Below are positions 38,701 to 45,839 of a stretch of DNA of 64,000 bases, piece by piece; position 1 is the stretch's first letter, and each line of letters starts with the position of its first letter. The position numbers and the translations under genes were made by a program. Source of the DNA: Helicobacter anatolicus (GTDB lineage Bacteria; Campylobacterota; Campylobacteria; Campylobacterales; Helicobacteraceae); assembly GCF_021300615.1 (NCBI RefSeq), contig NZ_JAJTMY010000003.1, positions 124,001 through 188,000 of the forward strand. The letters are read 5' to 3'. The notes below the pieces were generated by a model that saw only the letters and a program-made list of their open reading frames with translations, searched no databases and was not told the DNA's origin.

Positions 38701-38860
38701 AGATAAAATCATTGCTTTAGTCGAGGAGATTCTAGAAGCAAAAGAGCAAAACCCAAAAGCCAACACCCAAGAGTTAGAAAAAGAAATCAATTCCCTAGTC
38801 TATTTCCTCTACACCCTCACTCCTGAAGAAATCGCAATCATCGAGGGAAAGAATGGATGA
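35753..38860 (+). CDS. Eco57I-type adenine-specific DNA methyltransferase
   Basis: 1035 residues. Gamma-class N6-adenine methylase motifs: motif I LDPACGSGAFPMGML near residue 434 and motif IV VVIGNPPYIS near 627. The N-terminal 400 residues are mostly helical-looking, and the part after 720 contains the probable target-recognition domain. The end, LEKEINSLVYFLYTLTPEE, is the helical tail common in type IIG/Eco57I enzymes. No PD-(D/E)xK motif was obvious at the N-terminus, so cutting is probably done by the PLD/helicase partner. Coupled upstream (TAATG) and overlapping the downstream gene by 8 bases. Confidence 0.88.
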   Translation: MDIAKEISNFVTQEFDTQRYKDFVSYVFSNKEGFEFLTEDFKKPEENFTYIKKEYCLSEPLDLGNSQTLQFYVFEVDSVNAKVGLHKELKERLRSIGGSAILACFYQKGNPTFRLSLITRSLNEKRNIDYSNPKRQSFVLGNNNKTALLNFTKLVENIEKSLNPLEAITQAFSAENVTKEFYNEIVESFEKFANEIKFPTKQEDAHTRQFILRMFSRILFCKFLEKKEVIPSKLWDTNLSENYYHDVLEPLFFGTLNTEKDKRNYSLISEEIQELLRNIPYLNGGLFAPQEGDFFDSKNPTAHINTLKIPNQLFKDFFAMLDTFHFTIDESTPLDQEVGLDPEMLGMIFESLLSVLFTDNKVDKLNSLRKKTGSYYTPREIVSYMVKSSILEYLTDKTNLDKTQLKTLVFDHSSSFEGKEALDIMKALLEFKVLDPACGSGAFPMGMLQEICSILEALDPQAKAFFNIQSSGFKEENEGKDPTYIRKLSILQNNIYGIDIQPMAIEISRLRCFLSLICEEDKDYIAPLPNLEFKFVSANSLIPMPKNDNILIHDAYSTIRKVMKKYFNSSDKEKLQKQYREAQKIIAKNYEFSPLAEYDPFNPQSVAGFFDSEIMFEIKEFDVVIGNPPYISAPSQEEDPQLSTQRKILASNKRFKSLASKWDLYIPFIELGISYLCKENAICSMIIPYPLTNQIYGKKLREMLTSNFNLYELTDLRGTKVFESATVTNCIVFAKKQPPLNTLAISQIDENLKITKQFEKSYSELIQDEKTQVWNTTQEKRDSSRHSDLNILGDFCYISKGMVLHSENGDFSNIDLINPTRTKIHSRVYLEAKDIDRFIIKQKRYIEYDTERVPSQVSRPTFRELYLCQKIMINCLGELKAMIDLSNQIVCQQGIRLVVLWKDLRGVENRSIKDSIKRYSRFDRESMEQLSCDMNLKYILGILNSKYAQKLLANLRGDDYHIVPEHIRNLPIPQITESNQSIADKIIALVEEILEAKEQNPKANTQELEKEINSLVYFLYTLTPEEIAIIEGKNG

Positions 38861-40292
38861 CCCTCAATTGATAAAGAGCATCAGAGAAGGTGTCGCACAA
38901 GCACTTGACTTAAATGCTCAAGATATCAATCTTTGTCCAGATGAAAAGATTGCTAGAGTTGAGGGCAAAACGATTGGAAAATTTGATTTTCCAAAAAATT
39001 CAGAGTATTTTATTTGTTTTGAAAAATGTATTTTTAAAGTTGATATTTCAATACGGACAGCAACTAGTCTAATCCTGCATTTTAGAGAAACTCATTTTCA
39101 GGCTATCAATATCTCTTATGCAAGAATCAAAGAACTTCAAATATTATCATCTTATATCCACGGCTCTGTTCTTATCGCAGAACACAATCATTTCGATAAT
39201 ATTGTTTTGCAAAGATGTATATTTTGCAATCGGTTTGAAATTAGCTCTACAAGGGTGATTGATTCCCTCTTTGCAACTAACAATCATTTCAAAAAAACCC
39301 CATTTGTTTTAAGCGATTCGTATTTTGAAGGTGCGTGCATTTTACGCGAAAACACTTTCTATGGATTGGAGGTGCGGCTCTGCACTTTTCAATCAAATCT
39401 TGATCTTTCACTCTCCGAGCTTTCTACCCCATTGATTTTTATAGGAAATAAAATCGCGGATGAGCGACTAGCAGTTTTTCATTTTACTAGAGCATTTTTT
39501 GATTTTGATATTTTGCAAAATTGGATTCAGCAAGCAGACAAAAAGACAGAAGTCCTTCCAAATCCTATGTCTTCTAGTTGGCTTATCAAATCTTCTACAC
39601 CAATTTTATATACAGACAATCCAATCAACCAGTATTTCTTAGAATCAAACTCCTATCCAAAAACACTCCTACAAACCTATCAAGAAACAACAATAAGCAT
39701 AAAAAAGATCTCAAACAATAATGGAAGCATCATCGAATCTTCATCTTGGAATACCCAATCTCTCTATTGTAAAGAAATCGAGCTAGATTCCAAGCTTAGA
39801 GAATCTTGGAATTGGAGAGATTGGATAGATAAGTGGCAGTTATGCCTCTATCGCCATACTTCAGACCATCACACCGATTTGCTCAAAATCATCTCTTGGA
39901 TAGTTGTTGTGATTGGGGGCTTTGGACTTGCTCTTTTTGCTTGTAAATATGGGACAAATCTTCAAGCCTTTATTGATAATCATTCCAAGGGCACTCTTGT
40001 AGGGTTTTTTAATGTGCCTTTTTTCACACAAAGCAAAATAATAGGCTTAGTCTATCTCTTTGGATTTTGCAGTCTCTTTTGGAGATGGAGCAGATTACTC
40101 TTTTTTTCTAGTATTGCTTTTTGGATTGCCTATTGCAAGCCTTCTCTTATCTTTGGAGTGATGAATCTTATCGATAGATCTCCTCGCTCGGGTGTTGAAA
40201 ATCTCCTTTTGGTTTTCTACACTCTTGTGATGATACTCTTGCTCTTCTCTCTTCAAAAAACCGCTCGTAAAAACTCTATCATTCCAAGTTAG
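38853..40292 (+). CDS. Membrane protein with a repeat-like N-terminal domain, third gene of the restriction operon
   Basis: 479 residues; not recognised as a named family. The first 330 residues are soluble and have recurring short strands with regularly placed F, I and C (for example LILHFRETHFQAINISYARI, FEGACILRENTFYGL), which resembles a pentapeptide-like or right-handed beta-helix fold. The C-terminal third has four hydrophobic helices (about 346-368, 393-410, 415-432 and 448-468). Its start lies inside the methylase stop, so it is translated with the restriction genes; a membrane-tethered accessory or effector role is an inference. A diverged 3' copy is present at 41943-42030. Confidence 0.75.
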   Translation: MDDPQLIKSIREGVAQALDLNAQDINLCPDEKIARVEGKTIGKFDFPKNSEYFICFEKCIFKVDISIRTATSLILHFRETHFQAINISYARIKELQILSSYIHGSVLIAEHNHFDNIVLQRCIFCNRFEISSTRVIDSLFATNNHFKKTPFVLSDSYFEGACILRENTFYGLEVRLCTFQSNLDLSLSELSTPLIFIGNKIADERLAVFHFTRAFFDFDILQNWIQQADKKTEVLPNPMSSSWLIKSSTPILYTDNPINQYFLESNSYPKTLLQTYQETTISIKKISNNNGSIIESSSWNTQSLYCKEIELDSKLRESWNWRDWIDKWQLCLYRHTSDHHTDLLKIISWIVVVIGGFGLALFACKYGTNLQAFIDNHSKGTLVGFFNVPFFTQSKIIGLVYLFGFCSLFWRWSRLLFFSSIAFWIAYCKPSLIFGVMNLIDRSPRSGVENLLLVFYTLVMILLLFSLQKTARKNSIIPS

Positions 40293-40342
40293 AAGGGAAT
40301 AATATTTGCATTGAGAAACAAAATTTATCTTGAGGAATTTAA

Positions 40343-41380
40343 ATGATTAAAAAAATTGAGATTAATAATTTTAGAGGGATAGAAAGCTTGGCAATCCAAG
40401 ATTTTGGAGAATTTAACATTTTTGTTGGAGAAAATAGTTGTGGCAAAACAAGTATTTTGGAAGCGATATCAATCTGTTGTGGATCTGAAGAGGTTGGATC
40501 TTTGATCAAGATTCAAAACTTTCGTCATACCGTTGTACTCCCATCCAATCTTACTTCACTTTTTTATAATTTTAATTTTCTCTCACCTATCGAGATTGCT
40601 GCTGTGGTTGATTCTCAAGAAGTACAAACTCAAATCTACCCAATGACAAATGACAAAATATTCTACCCTCAAGATGAAATCAAACATACCCCTCCAAGTA
40701 TGCTAGAACAAAAAACCAATGGTTTGAGTCTTGTTAGAAAATATAATCAAGAAGAATATACAACCAGCTTTAGTGTTCAGCCTAACGGTGATGTCCAGTA
40801 CGCAGAACGATCAGGATCTACACCCCCTCTTCTTGCTGTATTTTTATCAAGCGATATTGAGCAATGGGGATTGAAATATTTTATTGACATTGTGAGGAAA
40901 GAAAAAAAGAGAGAAGAGCTAGTAGAGTATCTCAAGCTCTTTGATGATAGAGTGAGAGATATTGAAGCACAAGAGAATAGCATTCTTGTCAATCTTGAGG
41001 GGGTTTCTAAGCTAATTAATATCAATTTTTTGGGGGAGGGATTTAAAAAATATACAACGATTTTGGCTCTTATGCTTGTGGCTTTGCAATGGCATACACG
41101 CTTTTGTGTGTGCATCGATGAAATTGAAAATGGCTTACATTTTTCAAGTATTCAAAAGCTTCTTACAAGTATTCTTAAACTTTCAAAGCAAATAGATTTT
41201 CAATTCTTTTTTACAACCCACAGTATTGAGTTTTTGGATATTTCACGCAAGATTTTAGGAGAGAAAAGCAGGGTTTATAAAGTCGTTTCCACACAAAAGG
41301 GAGTAAAAACCTATCCTTATTCCCAAGATGGTGAAGCTTACTTTACTCTTGATCGAATTGATCCAAGAGGAAAGAGATAA
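40343..41380 (+). CDS. AAA (OLD-like/ABC-class) ATPase of a two-gene defence module
   Basis: 345 residues. N-terminal IEINNFRGIESL and Walker A GENSCGKTS (29-37) are typical of AAA_15/AAA_21 and OLD-type ATPases; Walker B CVCIDEIENGLH is near 256, followed by FTTHSIEFL with the switch histidine. The ABC-like signature region is around LGEGFKKYTTILALML. No TOPRIM domain is fused at the C-terminus, unlike OLD proteins. The next gene supplies a TOPRIM-like protein and overlaps this stop by one base. GAGGAA precedes the ATG. It begins 50 bases after the membrane protein gene. Confidence 0.85.
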   Translation: MIKKIEINNFRGIESLAIQDFGEFNIFVGENSCGKTSILEAISICCGSEEVGSLIKIQNFRHTVVLPSNLTSLFYNFNFLSPIEIAAVVDSQEVQTQIYPMTNDKIFYPQDEIKHTPPSMLEQKTNGLSLVRKYNQEEYTTSFSVQPNGDVQYAERSGSTPPLLAVFLSSDIEQWGLKYFIDIVRKEKKREELVEYLKLFDDRVRDIEAQENSILVNLEGVSKLININFLGEGFKKYTTILALMLVALQWHTRFCVCIDEIENGLHFSSIQKLLTSILKLSKQIDFQFFFTTHSIEFLDISRKILGEKSRVYKVVSTQKGVKTYPYSQDGEAYFTLDRIDPRGKR

Positions 41381-41922
41381 TGTATGTCAAAATCTTTGTA
41401 GAGGGTAAACAAGATAGAGAGTTTTTGGAAGTGTATTTGAAATATTTGGGGTATTCAAATGCAGAAATACTAGTGTGTAATGGTAATGTTATTAATATCA
41501 ATATACGGTCAAGTATTCAAGAAGCAAGAGATAGGGGGCAGAAGATTTTGGTGATTTTTGATAGTGATGATAGCTGTGAAAATACTATGGAGCGACTTAT
41601 CAGAGAGAGTGAAGAGTTGTTAAGCAAGAGCGAGATTTTCCTATTCCCAAACAACTCTCAAAAAGGTGAGTTAGAAACACTTCTGTTTGCCATAGCCAAA
41701 GAGCCTCAAGTATGTCAATGTTTTGAAGGATACAAAACTTGTATCTCCCTCTACAATCCCGACTACGCAAAAAATATTCACAAGAAATCAGCTCGATATG
41801 CTTATTTTGAGGCTTTGGGGCTACTTGATGAAAAAAAGAGAAAGGAGGCGTATTCAAAAGTTTTTGATTTTGATTCTCTATATCTTGAGACTTTGAAGGG
41901 TTTTTTACAGAAACATTGCTAA
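41380..41922 (+). CDS. TOPRIM-fold protein (DUF3226-like), partner of the ATPase
   Basis: 180 residues. The N-terminus YVKIFVEGKQDREFLE carries the TOPRIM glutamate (E8), and VIFDSDDSCE around residues 60-66 gives the DxD motif, so metal-dependent nuclease or related chemistry is possible. The pattern fits the DUF3226 group as I remember it. Start codon overlaps the ATPase stop (TAATG), so the two are made together. Pairs of this type (AAA ATPase plus a stand-alone TOPRIM protein) include the PARIS system, where the partner is DUF4435; this partner is shorter and different. Confidence 0.75.
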   Translation: MYVKIFVEGKQDREFLEVYLKYLGYSNAEILVCNGNVININIRSSIQEARDRGQKILVIFDSDDSCENTMERLIRESEELLSKSEIFLFPNNSQKGELETLLFAIAKEPQVCQCFEGYKTCISLYNPDYAKNIHKKSARYAYFEALGLLDEKKRKEAYSKVFDFDSLYLETLKGFLQKHC

Positions 41923-41942
41923 TCTAAGTTTTGCAAATTGAT

Positions 41943-42030
41943 AATCTTTGTGGTGTATTGTATCTTGATGTTTTCGCTTCTATTCTCTCTCCAAAAAACT
42001 GCGCGCAAAAACTCCATCATCCCAAGCTAA
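41943..42030 (+). pseudogene. 3' remnant of a second copy of the membrane protein gene
   Basis: In one frame this encodes a tail ending SLLFSLQKTARKNSIIPS and a stop. The last 17 residues before the stop are identical to the end of the 479-residue protein at 38853-40292, while the DNA differs at several third positions. It is therefore the end of a diverged homologue, not a recent copy. No start codon or upstream part remains. Confidence 0.8.
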
Positions 42031-42069
42031 GATAAATAATGATAAGAGAGGAGCAATGACTTTTTTTGA

Positions 42070-42156
42070 GAGCTAGAAAAAGAAATTGATTCCCTAGTCT
42101 ATACCCTCTACACCCTCACTCCTGATGAGATTAAAATCATTGAAAATAAGGAGTAA
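42070..42156 (+). pseudogene. 3' remnant of a second Eco57I-type methylase gene
   Basis: Encodes 28 residues (ELEKEIDSLVYTLYTLTPDE and on) plus a stop, aligned end-to-end with the C-terminus of the methylase at 35753-38860, with only a few substitutions. The rest of the gene is missing. It follows the membrane-protein remnant, the reverse of the order in the intact operon. Confidence 0.8.
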
Positions 42157-42188
42157 GGATAAATTTGAAGTATTATCACCCCAAAAAT

Positions 42189-42221
42189 AAAAAGAGGTAA
42201 TTTTTAAAATCCCCTCTTTTT
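42189..42221. terminator. Bidirectional terminator between the island and priA
   Basis: Stem AAAAAGAGG (42189-42197) and CCTCTTTTT (42213-42221) with a 15-base loop. T-runs flank it in both directions, so it can end the island transcript and priA. It lies in the 363-base gap 41923-42285 together with the two gene remnants; nothing else is seen there. Confidence 0.65.
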
Positions 42222-42285
42222 GATTCTAACTTTACGATAACTTTAAAATCTTCAAAAAAATACTCTCCTATAAAAATTTATTTTA

Positions 42286-44178
42286 TTAATAAAAATCTAT
42301 AGGATCAACATCGATTTCAAAAAGTGGGTATTGCTTTTGTAATTGCTGGATAATTTTTAATGTAGGGATAATTTGATGCACTCTTAATAAAATATGATAA
42401 CGAAAAACATTGGCAATTTTTTCAATCAAATTTTTCTGTGCACCTATAATAGAAAAACTTTGAGAATTACAACCCTCTAAAATTTGCAAAATAAACTCCA
42501 TATCTTCTTTGGCTTTGCTTTCATTTTTGTGATTAAACAACAATAAAATCAACTTTTTATAAGGAGGATAAAGTTCTTTTCTGTTTTGTTTTTCATAAAA
42601 CAAAAAATCTTCATAATCTGTAAGATATTTTTGCAAAAAAGTAGGATTAAGACTCTGGATAAACACTTTTCCATCAGATACCCTTCCACTTCTCCCTGCA
42701 ACTTGATAAAGCAATTGAAAAGCTTTTTCCATGCTTCTAAAATCAACTCCTTTTAATGTGTAATCAATGCCCAAAATCACAGATAGTGACACATTAGGAT
42801 AATCATGCCCCTTTGCAATCATTTGTGTCCCGATAAGAATATCAATTTCATAATTCTTTAAAGACTGGAGAATGGTATTCATTTTATTGCTAGTTTGTGC
42901 ATGATCTTTGTCTAAAATCTCTATTTTTGCATCGGGTAAAATATTTTGTAATTCTATTTTTAACTGCGCAGTCCCAATGCGGTTAGAAACAAAATCCTTG
43001 CTTTTGCAATACGGGCATTCTTTAGGGATAGGAATACTAAAATTACAATAATGGCATAGCATAAGATTTTTTTTGACATGCACACTCATTGCAATACTAC
43101 AATGATCACAAGTGATAATTTGACCACAATCTTGACAAACAAGAGTTTTAAAGTTTGCGCGCGTAGGAACAAAAATAATACTTTGTTTTTTATCCATAAG
43201 ATTTTGCTGAAGATAAGATAGTAATGCCGGGCTAACCATCTCAACAGAACGATCAAAAATAAATGTTTTTTGTGTTTGATGAAAATTACCTTTGATTCGA
43301 AAAATACTATGATTTTTTTTTGCCAAAAAATAACTAGATACACTTGGGGTAGCAGATGCTAAAACTACTCTAATATCAGCATTTTTAGAAAGAAACAAAC
43401 AAAGATCTCTAGCATTATAAAGAGGCTTTTTTTGCGACTTATAGGCATCATCATGTTCTTCATCTACAATAATAAGCCCCAAAGATTCCAAAGGCAAAAA
43501 AAGCGCACTTCTTGCCCCTGCAATGATCTTTGCCTCATGATTTAGAATTTTTTCCAAATTACTTTTTTTCTTTTTTTTAGTTAATTTGCTATGCCAAAGA
43601 ACAAAAATATCACCAAAAGCTTTTTTTAACCTTCTTTCTATTTGGGGAGTAAGAGAGATTTCTGGCATCAATAAAAGTGTGGTTTGATTCTTTTCTAATG
43701 CATTTTTAATAAGATGAAAAAAAATCTCTGTTTTTCCACTCCCTGTATCGCCAAAAAGTAGCGTAAAATTTTGCGTAAGACAAAATTGCAAAGCTTCTTG
43801 CTGTATAGAGTTTAAAGGATTAAGATTTAAAGATAAAGGTGTTTTTGTCATTTGCAAATTAGATTTTAAATTATCTTGCATAAAAGGTAGTATATTTTTT
43901 TTGGGAACAAAAAGACTAAAGGTATCGCTATAACTTGCACAATAATATTTAGCAATAAAACTTGCAAGATGTTTTTGCAATGATGTATAAGATAACTCTA
44001 GCGGCTCAAGCATTTTGCATGCAAAAGGTGGTTTTTGCACTTCTTTTATTATAACAGCCTCTTGCGCCTTATTTCTCAAAGTAATACTTACAATAGAAAA
44101 AATTTCACATTTTTCCTTAGATGCATAAGTGAGTAATGGGGTATTGTTTTTGAGTAAAGCAAGTAAATAATAATACAT
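42286..44178 (-). CDS. priA: Primosomal replication restart helicase PriA
   Basis: Restarts collapsed replication forks. 630 residues, the shorter epsilonproteobacterial form with a reduced N-terminal DNA-binding region. Walker A FGDTGSGKTEIF near 145, DEEHDDAY (motif II) near 238, the inserted zinc-binding region with CQDCGQIITCDHC and CHYCNF...CPYCKS between about 345 and 395, and motif VI QVAGRSGRVSDGKV near 490. The gene faces the defence island and marks its right boundary. Confidence 0.94.
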   Translation of the reverse strand: MYYYLLALLKNNTPLLTYASKEKCEIFSIVSITLRNKAQEAVIIKEVQKPPFACKMLEPLELSYTSLQKHLASFIAKYYCASYSDTFSLFVPKKNILPFMQDNLKSNLQMTKTPLSLNLNPLNSIQQEALQFCLTQNFTLLFGDTGSGKTEIFFHLIKNALEKNQTTLLLMPEISLTPQIERRLKKAFGDIFVLWHSKLTKKKKKSNLEKILNHEAKIIAGARSALFLPLESLGLIIVDEEHDDAYKSQKKPLYNARDLCLFLSKNADIRVVLASATPSVSSYFLAKKNHSIFRIKGNFHQTQKTFIFDRSVEMVSPALLSYLQQNLMDKKQSIIFVPTRANFKTLVCQDCGQIITCDHCSIAMSVHVKKNLMLCHYCNFSIPIPKECPYCKSKDFVSNRIGTAQLKIELQNILPDAKIEILDKDHAQTSNKMNTILQSLKNYEIDILIGTQMIAKGHDYPNVSLSVILGIDYTLKGVDFRSMEKAFQLLYQVAGRSGRVSDGKVFIQSLNPTFLQKYLTDYEDFLFYEKQNRKELYPPYKKLILLLFNHKNESKAKEDMEFILQILEGCNSQSFSIIGAQKNLIEKIANVFRYHILLRVHQIIPTLKIIQQLQKQYPLFEIDVDPIDFY

Positions 44179-44351
44179 TACAGGATAGATTCTAGATTTT
44201 TTTGCGTGGCTTTAAGATTTTGTTTTTTAGACACAATAAAGACATACAAGGGCATCTGTTTTCCTTGGATTAGATTTTATTGATTATAACATTTTATCAA
44301 GATAAATTTAGTGTGAAAAAATTTGCTATCACACCAAAATCAGAGGAAAAA

Positions 44352-45623
44352 ATGCAATTATTTTATAAAGTTTTCAAACTTAAACCTAAAGAATGGAAAC
44401 TGCTACTTTATAGTGTAAGTTTTATTTTGCTACTTTTTGCAAGCTATTCTATTTTGCGCCCTATTCGAGATGCCCTAGGATTAGAAGGAGGCAAAGAAGA
44501 ATTAAAATGGCTTTTTATGGGAACTTTTCTTGCAACATTATTAAGCTCTATAGTAGCGATGTTTGTAAGCTCAAGAGTACAAAGACGCTACTACATTAAT
44601 AGTATTTTTTATTTTTTTGCATTAAATTTAGTAGGATTTTATATAGCATTTTATTTTATTAGTCCCTCTAGCTCATATTATCTTTGGCTTTCTCGTTGTT
44701 TTTTTATATGGGTCAGTGTCTTTAATATCTTTGTAATCTCAAGTGCTTGGAGTTTATTAACCGATCTTTTTAATAAAGATAGTAGCAAAAGATTATTTGG
44801 TATCGTAATGGCGGGATCTAGTTTAGGAAGTATATTAGGAAGCTTTGGAGTTGCGCAACTTATTGTAATTTTAGGACATGTACATTTTATCGCAATCTCT
44901 ATTGTATTGATACTTTTGTCTGTTATACTAAAAAGCTTACTTGTTAAAGAAAGCTATTTACTTTTAGCCGAAGACAAAAAACAAGAATTTAAGCAAAGAT
45001 TTTTTCAACCTGTGGGAGTGAAAAACCCTTTCTCAGGATTTAAGATTATTATACAATCCCCATATCTACTAACCTTTTTAGCTTTTATCTTGCTTTTGAC
45101 AAGTGTATCGACATTTTTATACATGGAACAAGCAAGAATCGTAAAAATTGTTTTTACAACGCGTGATGAGCGTGTGCGCGTATTTGCAAATATTGATTTT
45201 TTTGTACAAAGTGCAAGCTTATTTTTACAGATTTTTGCTACTTCAAGAATCATGGAGAAATTTGGAGCAAAATTTTTGCTTTCTACTTTAGGATTTTTAG
45301 TAGGAATTGGCTTTATCATACTAGCCTTTAGTCATCCTAGTTTCTTGCCACTTGTAATTATTATGAGTATCCGCAGAATCGGAGAATATGTTCTCATCAA
45401 ACCTGGTAGAGAAATGCTTTTTGTGCCGATGAATTCAGAACAAAAATACAAAGTTAAAAATTTTTTAGATTCTGTGGTATATCGTGGTGGAGATACCCTA
45501 GGAGCACAACTTGAGGGAGCACTAGCTAAAATTAGCATCACTTTAACCCTACTTGTAGGTGCTTTGCTTTCTTTTGCATGGGGAACTTTAGGATATTATT
45601 TGGGGAAAAAATACGAAGAGTAA
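44352..45623 (+). CDS. NTP/NDP-translocase-like transporter (Tlc/Npt-related MFS protein)
   Basis: 423 residues with about twelve transmembrane helices. The N-terminal SYSILRPIRDALGLEGG and the segment FNKDSSKRLFGIVMAGSSLGS are characteristic of the ATP/ADP-carrier family known from Rickettsia, Chlamydia and plastids, and of its free-living bacterial relatives. Whether it carries nucleotides here is unknown. ATG 44352, with AGAGG five bases upstream, is preferred to the first in-frame codon at 44280. It diverges from priA and has no operon partner. Confidence 0.75.
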   Translation: MQLFYKVFKLKPKEWKLLLYSVSFILLLFASYSILRPIRDALGLEGGKEELKWLFMGTFLATLLSSIVAMFVSSRVQRRYYINSIFYFFALNLVGFYIAFYFISPSSSYYLWLSRCFFIWVSVFNIFVISSAWSLLTDLFNKDSSKRLFGIVMAGSSLGSILGSFGVAQLIVILGHVHFIAISIVLILLSVILKSLLVKESYLLLAEDKKQEFKQRFFQPVGVKNPFSGFKIIIQSPYLLTFLAFILLLTSVSTFLYMEQARIVKIVFTTRDERVRVFANIDFFVQSASLFLQIFATSRIMEKFGAKFLLSTLGFLVGIGFIILAFSHPSFLPLVIIMSIRRIGEYVLIKPGREMLFVPMNSEQKYKVKNFLDSVVYRGGDTLGAQLEGALAKISITLTLLVGALLSFAWGTLGYYLGKKYEE

Positions 45624-45784
45624 TTCTACAAAAAAACAAACCCAACTAGAGATTTAAAAAAATAATTTTTAATCCTTAAAAACTCTACCAAAACAGCAAA
45701 ATCCCTCCATCTTCGCAACTAGATATTAAAAAATTCCCAAAAAATACCATTTTTAAAAATAATATTTAAAGAGTTAATTTCAAA

Positions 45785-45814
45785 TTGAATGATTGAAAAA
45801 AATTATGCTAAAAT
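45785..45814 (+). promoter_or_regulatory. Promoter of glmS
   Basis: TTGAAT (45785-45790), 18-base spacer, TAAAAT (45809-45814) with an extended-10 TG one base before it. The predicted start of transcription leaves about 18 bases of leader including GGAG. Confidence 0.45.
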
Positions 45815-45839
45815 TTTTTAAAAAATGGAGCGAGTGAGT

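Noticed and set aside
32361-38860. Complete DISARM or BREX system
   Set aside because: The DUF1998 protein and DrmA-type helicase of DISARM and the PglZ/BrxC proteins of BREX are absent; only helicase and methylase logic is shared.
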